A DNA stretch of 64,000 nt from contig SFKX01000006.1 in assembly GCA_004553625.1 (NCBI GenBank), positions 62,001-126,000 of the forward strand. The letters are read 5' to 3'. This document shows positions 17,040 through 24,234 of this stretch, piece after piece (positions within the stretch are counted from its first letter, which is position 1; every line of letters begins with the position of its first letter). A program made the position numbers and the translations under genes. A model generated the notes under the pieces. The model worked only from the letters and a program-made list of their open reading frames with translations, ran no database searches and was not told the DNA's origin. The DNA is from Clostridiales bacterium (GTDB lineage Bacteria; Bacillota; Clostridia; Oscillospirales; Oscillospiraceae).

Positions 17040-17115
17040 GGGCCTGTAGCTCAGCTGGGAGAGCGTTCGGTTCGCATCCGAGAGGTCGAGAGTTCGAGTC
17101 TCTTCAGGTCCACCA
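17040..17115 (+). tRNA. tRNA-Ala (anticodon CGC), CCA encoded
   Basis: This 76-nt cloverleaf has acceptor arms GGGCCTG/CAGGTCC with the G3-U70 wobble pair that identifies alanine tRNAs, D-arm GCTC/GAGC, anticodon stem TTCGG/CCGAG around loop TTCGCAT (anticodon CGC), T-arm GAGAG-TTCGAGT-CTCTT, discriminator A and a genome-encoded CCA. A strong hairpin and seven Ts follow. Its 3' 57 nucleotides are repeated, with three changes, at 33305-33361, which suggests that it served as an integration site. Confidence 0.96.
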
Positions 17116-17118
17116 AAT

Positions 17119-17160
17119 GGCGAGAAAGTTCTAAAAATGAGGACTTTCTCGCCTTTTTTT
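17119..17160 (+). terminator. Terminator of tRNA-Ala
   Basis: GGCGAGAAAGT (17119-17129) pairs with ACTTTCTCGCC (17143-17153), followed by seven Ts. Confidence 0.88.
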
Positions 17161-17175
17161 GTTAGGCCCTGTATC

Positions 17176-18224
17176 TCATGCGCCTGCATTTTCCTGAAGA
17201 GAGTAAAATGGAAGCGACTGGGTGTTAAATTCATCAAAGCTGAACTTGAAGTTAATCTCCATCTTGTAGTCCCTGCCGACATACACGGAGTCGATGAGCT
17301 GGGAGAGTATCATCTTCCGTGCCTCAAAGCTGCTTTTGGAATAGAGGTCGGCCCAGCTCAGGAGCTGGTCGTACTCGGCCTGTAAGCTCTGAGATGAGTC
17401 GAGAAGGCCGTCGAGCGACGCCTGCGCTTCCTCCTCACGGGCCTGCGCGGCTTTGAGCCTGTCGGCGGCGTCGGACATGAGCGAGTTGAGCAGCTGGGCG
17501 TTGAGCGGGCTTTCACCGCGGATGACCTTGATGGTCTCGGCGCGGTAGTAGTCCAGCTCTTTTATAATGCCGGCGATCTCGTCCTCTGCCTGCTCCAACC
17601 GTATACGAGCAAGCTCAATCTCACGCTCGCGCTGCCTGCCGATGATTTCGGCTTCTGGAGCAGCGGCAATCTCAGCAAGTTTCATCCGCACGACCTGTTC
17701 GACCATGGAATCCACCTTGGGTACAGAGTAGCCGGACTGACCGTCACATTCGCCGGGGTGCCGGACGTTGTAGTGGCACTGGTAGCGGATGTACTTGGCC
17801 ATGGGGATGTTCCGGTTTTTCTTGCGCCCGCTGGTCGTGAGCGTCAGCCTGTTGCCGCAGTGGGCGCAAAAGATGTTGCCGACGAGCAGTGAACTGCCCT
17901 TGCAGTTGCGCGGCTCCTCCAGATACGCTGGCTGGCTGTCTCTGTTCTTGATGACGCCGGTGTACATCACGTTCTTGATAATGCGGTTGAGCGTGGTGTT
18001 GGGGAAGTCTTTCCCGTCGAGGCCGTGTATATGGAGGTCTTGATGCTCTCGCCGGAGGCCTGCCAGTAGCGGATGTAGTTCATCAGCTTGTCGACGTGCG
18101 TGTCAAGTCTCTGCTGGCCCTCGTCGGCGCTCCAGACCTCGATACCGTTTCGGACGAACCATTCCACCACAAAGGGAGTCTCATCGTCGCACCGCGCCTC
18201 ACGTCGCTGACCGTCTCCAGTCAC
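17176..18224 (-). pseudogene. Large serine recombinase, internally deleted, frameshifted and N-terminally truncated
   Basis: Two frames on the minus strand together match a site-specific serine recombinase of conjugative elements. The 18224-17967 frame carries TPFVVEWFVRNGIEVWSADE and DKLMNYIRYWQASGESIKTS, from the catalytic/long-helix part. The 17970-17176 frame, read upstream of its first ATG, gives GKDFPNTTLNRIIKNVMYTG, then the zinc ribbon CAHCG...C...C, a coiled coil and the C-terminal tail. The N-terminal segment with the nucleophilic serine is missing, and about 100 residues of the recombinase domain are deleted between the two frames. It cannot be active as it stands. It ends 60 bases from the tRNA-Ala gene, inside the proposed element. 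Confidence 0.85.
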
Positions 18225-18314
18225 GCAGGATCTGTGCTCGCTGTAAAGTGTATCAAGTTGTGGGGAACTCTCAAAAAATGTCCCTTTGCTATATAGGCAG
18301 CGAAAATATGATTT

Positions 18315-18736
18315 TTACAACCTCAAGTCAAATATTTTTTTGTGCAGTCTCTTCGACACCGCCTGTTGCGTGAACCCGAGCACATTGGCCGTCTGCGCTT
18401 GGGAGCGGCCGTCAACGCAGAGAAGCGTGAGAAGCTCCAGGTCAGCCTCAGACAGCTCGCGCAGCTTTGCATAGAGCCGTGGATCGCTCAGCTCCTCTAT
18501 CCAGTCGCAGCGGCCGGAATTGAACTCGGGAATCACAGGGTATGGTAAGAGCCGCAGGCCGTCTCCAACGGATGCCTGCGGCTCTCGTATGCTCTGTCGC
18601 GGTTGAATTGTTCGAGGTCGAAACGGCGCATCTGCTCGATGCCGCCCTCGCTCATGCCTTCTTTCCTGTACCAAAGTTCCTTGCACTTCCATTCAGCGTC
18701 AAATCTTCGTTTCTCTCTGGCGTAATTGTATGCCAT
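18315..18736 (-). pseudogene. Sigma-factor-like HTH protein of conjugative elements, frameshifted
   Basis: The N-terminal part, from ATG 18736 (MAYNYAREKRRFDAEWKCKE, then GIEQMRRFDLEQFNRDRAYE), and the C-terminal part (DPRLYAKLRELSEADLELLT, then RSQAQTANVLGFTQQAVSKR) lie in different frames that join near 18545. Together they resemble the roughly 130-150-residue sigma-70-region-4-like proteins found in Tn916/ICE-type elements of Clostridia. A good AGGAGG lies 8 bases upstream of the ATG, but it is buried in a 17-bp inverted repeat. The frameshift makes a full product unlikely unless reading frame is recoded. Confidence 0.7.
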
Positions 18737-18741
18737 TAAAA

Positions 18742-18784
18742 TGACCTCCTGTTTTGATTTGGATGGGATCAAAACAGGAGGTCA
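18742..18784. repeat. 17-bp perfect inverted repeat enclosing a ribosome binding site
   Basis: TGACCTCCTGTTTTGAT (18742-18758) and ATCAAAACAGGAGGTCA (18768-18784) are perfect complements around a 9-base loop. On the minus strand the AGGAGG nearest the ATG at 18736 is the 3' arm of the hairpin, so the structure would hide the ribosome binding site; the other arm shows an identical AGGAGGTCA on the plus strand. Confidence 0.85.
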
Positions 18785-18962
18785 GGGGTATTTGGATATG
18801 TAGCACTGCCAGCGCCTAGGGCGCATTGCTGCCCCCCTGACACTAGGTGTTTGCATACGTGGGTGAAAAAGCGGATCTTAAGCAAAATAGGCTTCAATTA
18901 CTATTTGTGTTTTGCTCCACCATTTATTTCACTAGATACGTAAAAATTAAGTATAGCGCTAC

Positions 18963-19088
18963 ATGTATAATGGCCAGCGTCAAACAACAACGTATTTTTG
19001 CTCGGATTGTGGCGGAACTATGACCGAGCATATTACATGCCCCGGTGCGCCGCATGATCCTGGACAATGCAGATGGCTTCCTGTATAA
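18963..19088 (+). CDS. Possible 41-residue Cys-rich peptide or fragment
   Basis: ATG to TAA encodes 41 residues with four cysteines and three histidines spaced as in a small zinc-binding fold: FCSDCGG, then TEHITCPGAPHDPGQC. No ribosome binding site is visible and an in-frame stop lies just upstream, so it may be a surviving piece of a larger gene of the element rather than a working gene. I do not recognise it. The surrounding 18785-18962 and 19089-19167 hold no other coding signal. Confidence 0.3.
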   Translation: MYNGQRQTTTYFCSDCGGTMTEHITCPGAPHDPGQCRWLPV

Positions 19089-19112
19089 TGTTACCGTAGA
19101 CAATTAGAAAAT

Positions 19113-19144
19113 GCCGCGCATTCTCATGCTTTAGAATGCGCGGC
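19113..19144. terminator. Hairpin, probable bidirectional terminator
   Basis: GCCGCGCATTCT (19113-19124) pairs perfectly with AGAATGCGCGGC (19133-19144) around an 8-base loop. The minus strand continues ATTTTCTAATTG; the plus strand has only TGTT, so termination is likelier leftward. It lies 23 bases before the ABC permease start and could also act as a leader structure. Confidence 0.5.
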
Positions 19145-19167
19145 TGTTGGAATATGGAGGCGAGGCC

Positions 19168-21240
19168 ATGCACATTATCTTGAAAAAGGCAAAACGCGAG
19201 CCTGTGTTCATACTGCTGGCGGTCATTTTGATTCTCGCCTCGGCCTTTTCGTGCCTTGGCTTCGGGGCGTGGGAGAGCGCTATGCGGCAGGTGCGGAGCA
19301 TCGAGGGTTCGTACACGACCATCGCCGTGCCCGTCGGCGCCCCGTCGAACCCCAATACTGGCGCCATGGAGTACATCACGGACGAAAACGGCGGCATCAG
19401 AGGAAAAACGCATCTCGAGCATAATGAGGACGGCAGCGTCAGCTACCTTGACCCTGAGACGGATGAGGTGCTCCGCACGGTCTACCCCTCGGGCGTAATA
19501 ATGGACGCCGCACGCAGTGCGCCGCAGGTGGTGAGCAGCTGCTCCGGTGCCGCAATGCGGGCGGAGCTCTCGGGCGCTGAGCCGCTCGCCTCGGGCAGCG
19601 TGGACAGGCTCAACTACAACCTCGGCTTCGACGAGTGGAACCACAATTTCTGCGTCCTCGCAGTGCGCTGCGGCGAGGTGACAGACATAGGAATAGAGGG
19701 CGGCGTTTCCGGAAACATCACGACCCTGGGCAGCAAAGATTACAGCGCCGAGCTCGAGGTGCTCGATTGCATTGCAATTTCAGAGAGCTATTCGCCGGAG
19801 GCGCTTGTCGGCTGTACGCTCACGGTGTTCCCCCTTTACGGCAAGAGCCTGTGCAGAGAGGACGGAACCTTCGTGCTCGAGGAGGGAAAGACCTACATCG
19901 TCCGAGGCTTTTTCAGCGGCCTCAGAGTTGAAAGCCGGGTCGAATACCTCGAGGATGAAAACGGAGACCTTGTGAGCACCGAGGTTCGCAGCGTGGATAA
20001 CGACGGCCTCCCGCGCTACTTCTACTTCAGCCCCAAAATACTCGACGGCGTCTCCGGCGCGCAGGAGACTGCGGATGAGGGCAACCCCATCCTCGCCGGA
20101 GCGGAGGGCCTGCGGCTGGAGCAGATGACAGAGCAGCACGAGGGATACTACAATGTCTACTACTGCGCCGCAGAGGGCCAGCTGCCATTCTACGCGCAGT
20201 ATGAGGGCGACGTGAGCGCCTTCCTGTCCTCGGACGAGGGCAGGGTCTGGCGCGAGGAGATCATCCCCTGGGTGGAGACGAACATAAACTCCGCCGCAGT
20301 GGTGCTGACGGACAACCTCTACACGCTATACAACTTCAACTCCGGCACGGCGTCCATCCTGGAGGGCCGGGCCTTTGAGCCCGAGGATTATGAATCCGGC
20401 GCCGCCGTCTGCCTCGTAAGCGCGGAATTTGCCGCGTATAACGGACTTGCGCCCGGCGACAGGTTGGGCCTGGACTTCTACAACACCGGCTCGGCGCAGT
20501 CGGAGTACTCGATGTTTTCAACGGGCGGCACGATCACGGAGCTGACGAGCCGCACCCTGGTGATGACACCGGAAAACCGCATAGGATTTGTACAGGAGTA
20601 CGAGATCGTCGGCATCTACACCGCGCCGGAGTGGACGCCGGGGCAGCAGAGCTTCACCGCCGAGACCATATTCGTACCCAAGGCCTCAGTGCCGGACGCG
20701 GAGCAGTATGAGAGCGATTACGCCACCTTCCTCAACGCGCTCGAGCTGGAAAACGGTGCGTCGGAGGCGTTCTTGGAATACATGGCCGCACAGGGCATGA
20801 CCGACAGCTTCATCTGCTTCGACCAGCAATACTCGGCGCTGGAGACCTCCATAGAGGCGCTGACGCAGAACTCGACGCGGCTGCTCGTGCTCAGCTCCGC
20901 GGTCTTTGTGCTGGTGCTGGCCCTGTATATGGCACTTGCCATGCACAGAATGGGTGGTACGGCCAGAGCCATGCGGCTGCTGGGCCAGTCGGACAGGGCC
21001 GTGTTCCGTGAGATGCAGTTTTTCCTCATCCCGGCGGCGCTCATTTCGGTCATACTCGGCGCTGCGGCTGCGGCGCTGGCCTTCGGCGACCTGACACGGG
21101 CCATACTCTCGGAGAACATCGGCCTGAGCTTTGCCATGCTGCTCGTCTGCGCCCTGGCGCAGTTTGTGATACTCGCGCTCTGCGGCCTTGTCTGCGCAAG
21201 GCGGGTCTCAAAGCGCCCGCTCATGACGGAAAAGAGGTGA
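19168..21240 (+). CDS. FtsX-like ABC transporter permease, large extracytoplasmic domain
   Basis: The 690-residue permease has one N-terminal membrane helix (about residues 14-36), roughly 540 residues outside the membrane, then three C-terminal helices (about 575-675), the FtsX/MacB topology with two domains of exterior sequence. ATG at 19168 has GGAGG seven bases upstream. It is followed at 4 bases by a second, shorter FtsX-type permease and then by the ATPase, so the operon encodes a complete mechanotransmission-type transporter. Such systems release lipoproteins or export peptides, or act as sensors; the substrate is not evident. The gene is intact although it sits among broken mobile-element genes. 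Confidence 0.85.
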   Translation: MHIILKKAKREPVFILLAVILILASAFSCLGFGAWESAMRQVRSIEGSYTTIAVPVGAPSNPNTGAMEYITDENGGIRGKTHLEHNEDGSVSYLDPETDEVLRTVYPSGVIMDAARSAPQVVSSCSGAAMRAELSGAEPLASGSVDRLNYNLGFDEWNHNFCVLAVRCGEVTDIGIEGGVSGNITTLGSKDYSAELEVLDCIAISESYSPEALVGCTLTVFPLYGKSLCREDGTFVLEEGKTYIVRGFFSGLRVESRVEYLEDENGDLVSTEVRSVDNDGLPRYFYFSPKILDGVSGAQETADEGNPILAGAEGLRLEQMTEQHEGYYNVYYCAAEGQLPFYAQYEGDVSAFLSSDEGRVWREEIIPWVETNINSAAVVLTDNLYTLYNFNSGTASILEGRAFEPEDYESGAAVCLVSAEFAAYNGLAPGDRLGLDFYNTGSAQSEYSMFSTGGTITELTSRTLVMTPENRIGFVQEYEIVGIYTAPEWTPGQQSFTAETIFVPKASVPDAEQYESDYATFLNALELENGASEAFLEYMAAQGMTDSFICFDQQYSALETSIEALTQNSTRLLVLSSAVFVLVLALYMALAMHRMGGTARAMRLLGQSDRAVFREMQFFLIPAALISVILGAAAAALAFGDLTRAILSENIGLSFAMLLVCALAQFVILALCGLVCARRVSKRPLMTEKR

Positions 21241-21244
21241 CGCG

Positions 21245-22405
21245 ATGTCCGCAATGCACGGTCTCGCTCTGCGCTCGCTCATACGCAGGAGGGGCATAAG
21301 CCTGCTTTTGGCTCTGGTGGTGTTCAGTGGCATAGCCCTCTCGTCGGCGCTGGCCTGGTTCACGGCAAGGCAGGAGTCCGCGCTCGACGAAGTCGTGCGC
21401 GACACGCTGGTGCACTGCGTTGTCACGGATGCCAAGGGCATGTCGCAGGACAGGCTGAACATGTACTCCGCCGAGGTGGAGAAGCTCACCGGCAGGCGGG
21501 AGGGCGTGGGCTGCATGCTCGGCAGCTATGTGAAAAATATCCGCGCAAAGGCAGGTCTCGATCTCACATATCCTGTCGATTGCCGGGGCGTGCGCATCCT
21601 GAGCCTGGACTCAGACCCCGCGCTCTCGGCGCTTGAGGGAGTGACGGTCGAGTTCCTCGACGGCTGGGACGAGAGTGCCCTGGGTACGAGCGAGCGGCTC
21701 TGTCTTGCGCCGGAGGGCTTTGTTGAGCCGGACGCGGCAGGGGAGTTACGTGTGGAATGCGCCGACGCCCTCGGAGGCGAGTTTTCCCTCCGGGTGATAG
21801 GTTGGGTGCGCGGCGGCCCGGAGAATACGCTCTATGTGCCCTTCTTCATGCTCCGCGGCGAGGACAGCGAGGTCTTTCCCACGGACTCCTGCTCCTTCGA
21901 CATCGCAGACAACAGCTTGCTGGAGGAGAGCCGGGCGGAGATTTTCAAATACTTCGTCGAGCCCGCGCCGGAGAATGTGAACGACGGCATAAGCTACGGC
22001 GTAATCATACAGGACGAGGCTTACGTCAGGTCCCGGGACGAGCTCATGAGCGGCATAAGGCTGCTGCGTCTGCTTACGCCGCTGCTGCTGGCGGTCATGG
22101 CGGCGATAGGTTTCCTATCGGGCTACCTGAGCGCGCGGCGGAGGATAAAGGAATTCGCGGTCATGCGTTGCCTCGGTATGAAGCGAGGTCAGATATTCAG
22201 GTGGACCTTCGAGGAGTACGCCATACCGACGGCAGTCGGCTGGCTGCTCGGGCTTGGATTCGTCATCCCGGCGAGCCTCTCGGTGGGCGCGGGGCCGGCT
22301 GTCCAGGCGCTGCTGCTGCTTTTGGTGTTCCTGCTCGGCACGGCGATAGCGATAGTGCGGATTACGGGCGTCAACGTGATGCGGCTTATGAAAGTGGAGG
22401 AATAG
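21245..22405 (+). CDS. FtsX-like ABC transporter permease, short partner
   Basis: The 386-residue permease has an N-terminal membrane helix (about residues 15-35), an external domain of about 220 residues, and three C-terminal helices (about 270-375). The RRRIKEFAVMRCLGMKRGQI segment between helices 2 and 3 is the usual FtsX-family coupling loop that contacts the ATPase. It starts 4 bases after the larger permease (AGAGGTG upstream) and ends 2 bases before the ATPase gene. The unequal pair suggests a heterodimeric membrane domain with one large and one small exterior part. Confidence 0.85.
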   Translation: MSAMHGLALRSLIRRRGISLLLALVVFSGIALSSALAWFTARQESALDEVVRDTLVHCVVTDAKGMSQDRLNMYSAEVEKLTGRREGVGCMLGSYVKNIRAKAGLDLTYPVDCRGVRILSLDSDPALSALEGVTVEFLDGWDESALGTSERLCLAPEGFVEPDAAGELRVECADALGGEFSLRVIGWVRGGPENTLYVPFFMLRGEDSEVFPTDSCSFDIADNSLLEESRAEIFKYFVEPAPENVNDGISYGVIIQDEAYVRSRDELMSGIRLLRLLTPLLLAVMAAIGFLSGYLSARRRIKEFAVMRCLGMKRGQIFRWTFEEYAIPTAVGWLLGLGFVIPASLSVGAGPAVQALLLLLVFLLGTAIAIVRITGVNVMRLMKVEE

Positions 22406-22407
22406 CG

Positions 22408-23076
22408 ATGGAGATACTGCGCACGAACGAGCTCGAATACAGCTACCGGAACAAGTACCAGATCGCGAACGCGCTGCGCGGCGTGAGCTGCGGCTTTGAA
22501 AAGGGGCGCATCTATGCGGTCACGGGCCCCTCCGGCTGCGGCAAGACGACCTTCCTGAGCCTGCTGGCGGGCCTGGACGTCCCGACGGGCGGCACTGTGG
22601 AGTTCGAGGGGAAGGCGACCTCGGAGCTCGACCGGGACGAGTACCGGCTGGGCCACGTCTCGGTCATCTACCAGAACTTCAACCTCTTCGGCCACCTGAC
22701 GGTGCTGGAAAACGCGGCATACCCGTTGTACGTCCGCGCTCTGCCCGCGAAGGAGGCCGAGGCGGCGGCCACTGAAAAGCTGCTGTCGGTGGGCCTCACG
22801 CCGGAGCAGTTCAGGAGGTACCCAAACATGCTCTCGGGCGGCGAGCAGCAGCGCGTGGCGATAGCCCGAGCCCTGGCCTCGGGCAGCGAGCTCATCCTGG
22901 CCGACGAGCCGACGGGCAATCTGGACAGCGAGAACAGCCGTAACATCATGGACATCCTCGTAAAGCTCGCCCACGAGGAGGGCCGCTGTGTAATAGTAGT
23001 GACCCACGACCCCGCCGTCGCAGAGCGGGCCGACAAGGTGTACAAGCTCCGCGACGGCAGGCTAGACGGGGAGTGA
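22408..23076 (+). CDS. ABC transporter ATP-binding protein, LolD/MacB type
   Basis: This 222-residue ATPase serves the two preceding FtsX-type permeases. Walker A is GPSGCGKTT (about residues 39-47), the Q-loop IYQNFNLF, signature LSGGEQQRVAIARAL, Walker B ELILADEPTGNLDS and switch histidine VVTHD, all canonical for the LolD/FtsE/MacB group. ATG at 22408 has GTGGAGG eight bases upstream; a much longer frame open to the left overlaps the permease and is not coding. A palindrome and a terminator follow the gene. Confidence 0.93.
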   Translation: MEILRTNELEYSYRNKYQIANALRGVSCGFEKGRIYAVTGPSGCGKTTFLSLLAGLDVPTGGTVEFEGKATSELDRDEYRLGHVSVIYQNFNLFGHLTVLENAAYPLYVRALPAKEAEAAATEKLLSVGLTPEQFRRYPNMLSGGEQQRVAIARALASGSELILADEPTGNLDSENSRNIMDILVKLAHEEGRCVIVVTHDPAVAERADKVYKLRDGRLDGE

Positions 23077-23093
23077 GATCGGCGGCAAGCAAT

Positions 23094-23113
23094 GGGAGTG
23101 TCCGGACACTCCC
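23094..23113. repeat. 20-bp perfect palindrome after the ABC operon
   Basis: GGGAGTGTCCGGACACTCCC reads the same on both strands and lies 18 bases after the ATPase stop. It may fold as part of the 3' end of the transcript; no T tract follows, so the stronger terminator is the one at 23175. Confidence 0.8.
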
Positions 23114-23174
23114 GAAAATCGTCCTCCGGGGCGCACATTCTGTGCGGCGACGCATCCTGCTGATGCTTGGTTTT

Positions 23175-23208
23175 GAGCCGGGACAGATAATCTGTCCCGG
23201 CTCTTTTT
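23175..23208 (+). terminator. Terminator of the FtsX/LolD-type ABC operon
   Basis: GAGCCGGGACAGA (23175-23187) pairs perfectly with TCTGTCCCGGCTC (23191-23203), followed by TTTTT. It lies about 100 bases after the ATPase stop. Confidence 0.88.
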
Positions 23209-23303
23209 ACGTCTATAGATATCTTGTAAAGATATTAACTCCACTTCAAATTTCTTGATGAGAGAGTCACAATGCAATTACTATCTCGTAAGGATGTGAG
23301 TTC

Positions 23304-23867
23304 GTGCGCTCAGTGCTGCTCATCGTGCCGCCGCACTTTGACCGCTACCTGCGCTTCTCGCGCATGGCGCGCGAGATCTACGCCGACTACACCGACCTCG
23401 TAGAACCCTTCGGCCTCGACGAAGTTTGGTGCGACGTCACCGGGACGCAGAAACTACGCGAGCGCGGGCTTGAGGCGCTTGCAAATGAGATACGCGAGCG
23501 CGTCAAGTTTGAGCTGGGCATCACCGTCTCCGTCGGAGCGTCCTGGAACAAGATCTTCGCCAAGCTCGGCTCGGACTACAAAAAGCCCGACGCCGTCACC
23601 GTGTTCACGCCGGAGAACTACCGCGACAAGGTCTGGCCCCTCCCAGCAGCAGATTTGCTCGGCGTGGGCCGGGCTACGGAGCGCAAGCTGGCCTCGCGCC
23701 GGGGACGAGGCGGTCATCAAGAGCATAGGCAACAGCACGACCACGCCGCGGGACCTCTGCTGCGACGAGGACGCGGGCATCGTCTACTGGATGCTCTGCG
23801 AGAGCGTGGCCGAGCGCATGAGGGAATCCGGCTTCCTCTGCCGGGCCGTCGGACGTGGGGGCCTTGA
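23304..23867 (+). pseudogene. Y-family DNA polymerase (DinB/Pol IV-like), truncated and frameshifted
   Basis: The first frame matches the palm/finger part of a DinB-type polymerase: PPHFDRYLRFSRMAREIYAD, DEVWCDVTG with catalytic carboxylates, VSVGASWNKIFAKLGSDYKK and PLPAADLLGVGRATERKLAS. The N-terminal catalytic start is missing. At about 23697 the frame shifts, and a second frame continues GDEAVIKSIGNSTTTPRDL and YWMLCESVAERMRESGF, the thumb/little-finger junction, after an apparent deletion of roughly 60 residues. Polymerases of this kind are carried by many Firmicute conjugative elements. It cannot encode an active enzyme, and supports the view that this stretch is decayed mobile DNA. Confidence 0.8.
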
Positions 23868-23903
23868 GTTTGTGCATATTCATACAAAAACCGGTCCTGA
23901 CTG

Positions 23904-24234
23904 CCTGGGTGGGGCCGGTTTAAAGTATACCCACAAAACGCAAACCAGTATGTTGAAACCAAAGGTTACAGCGCTGTCTACAAGAACGCCTATAAAGCTT
24001 ACTACGATAACGGGAATAAGGCTGACAGGGCGTATAGCTATAGGGCGCAGGGCAGCAAAAATGGACGCCATAAGAACGGTGTACAGGCTAAACAGAATTA
24101 TGGAGTTTTAGCTGCTGTCAGCACAGTTGTAGGAGAAATACGAGCAACCAGACTCAGTGACCGCGGTACGGGAACCGCGGTCGTCAAAGCTGGCAGCGGA
24201 GTACGGCTGTGGCCCTCAACCGACCATGACAAAT
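23904..24234 (+). other. Unrecognised coding remnant without a start codon
   Basis: In the frame beginning near 23904 there is an open stretch with natural-looking composition but no ATG or GTG start: YSAVYKNAYKAYYDNGNKAD, then RAQGSKNGRHKNGVQAKQNY, then a hydrophobic VLAAVSTVVG. It runs into the end of the convergent GH13 gene. The rest of 23868-24234 holds only a 9-bp hairpin GACCGCGGT/ACCGCGGTC at 24159-24182. I do not recognise the protein; it is probably a gene fragment of the element. Confidence 0.35.

Noticed and set aside
21757-22407. N-terminal extension of the LolD-type ATPase
   Set aside because: The open frame continues left through the permease gene in another frame; a strong ribosome site and the family start are at 22408.
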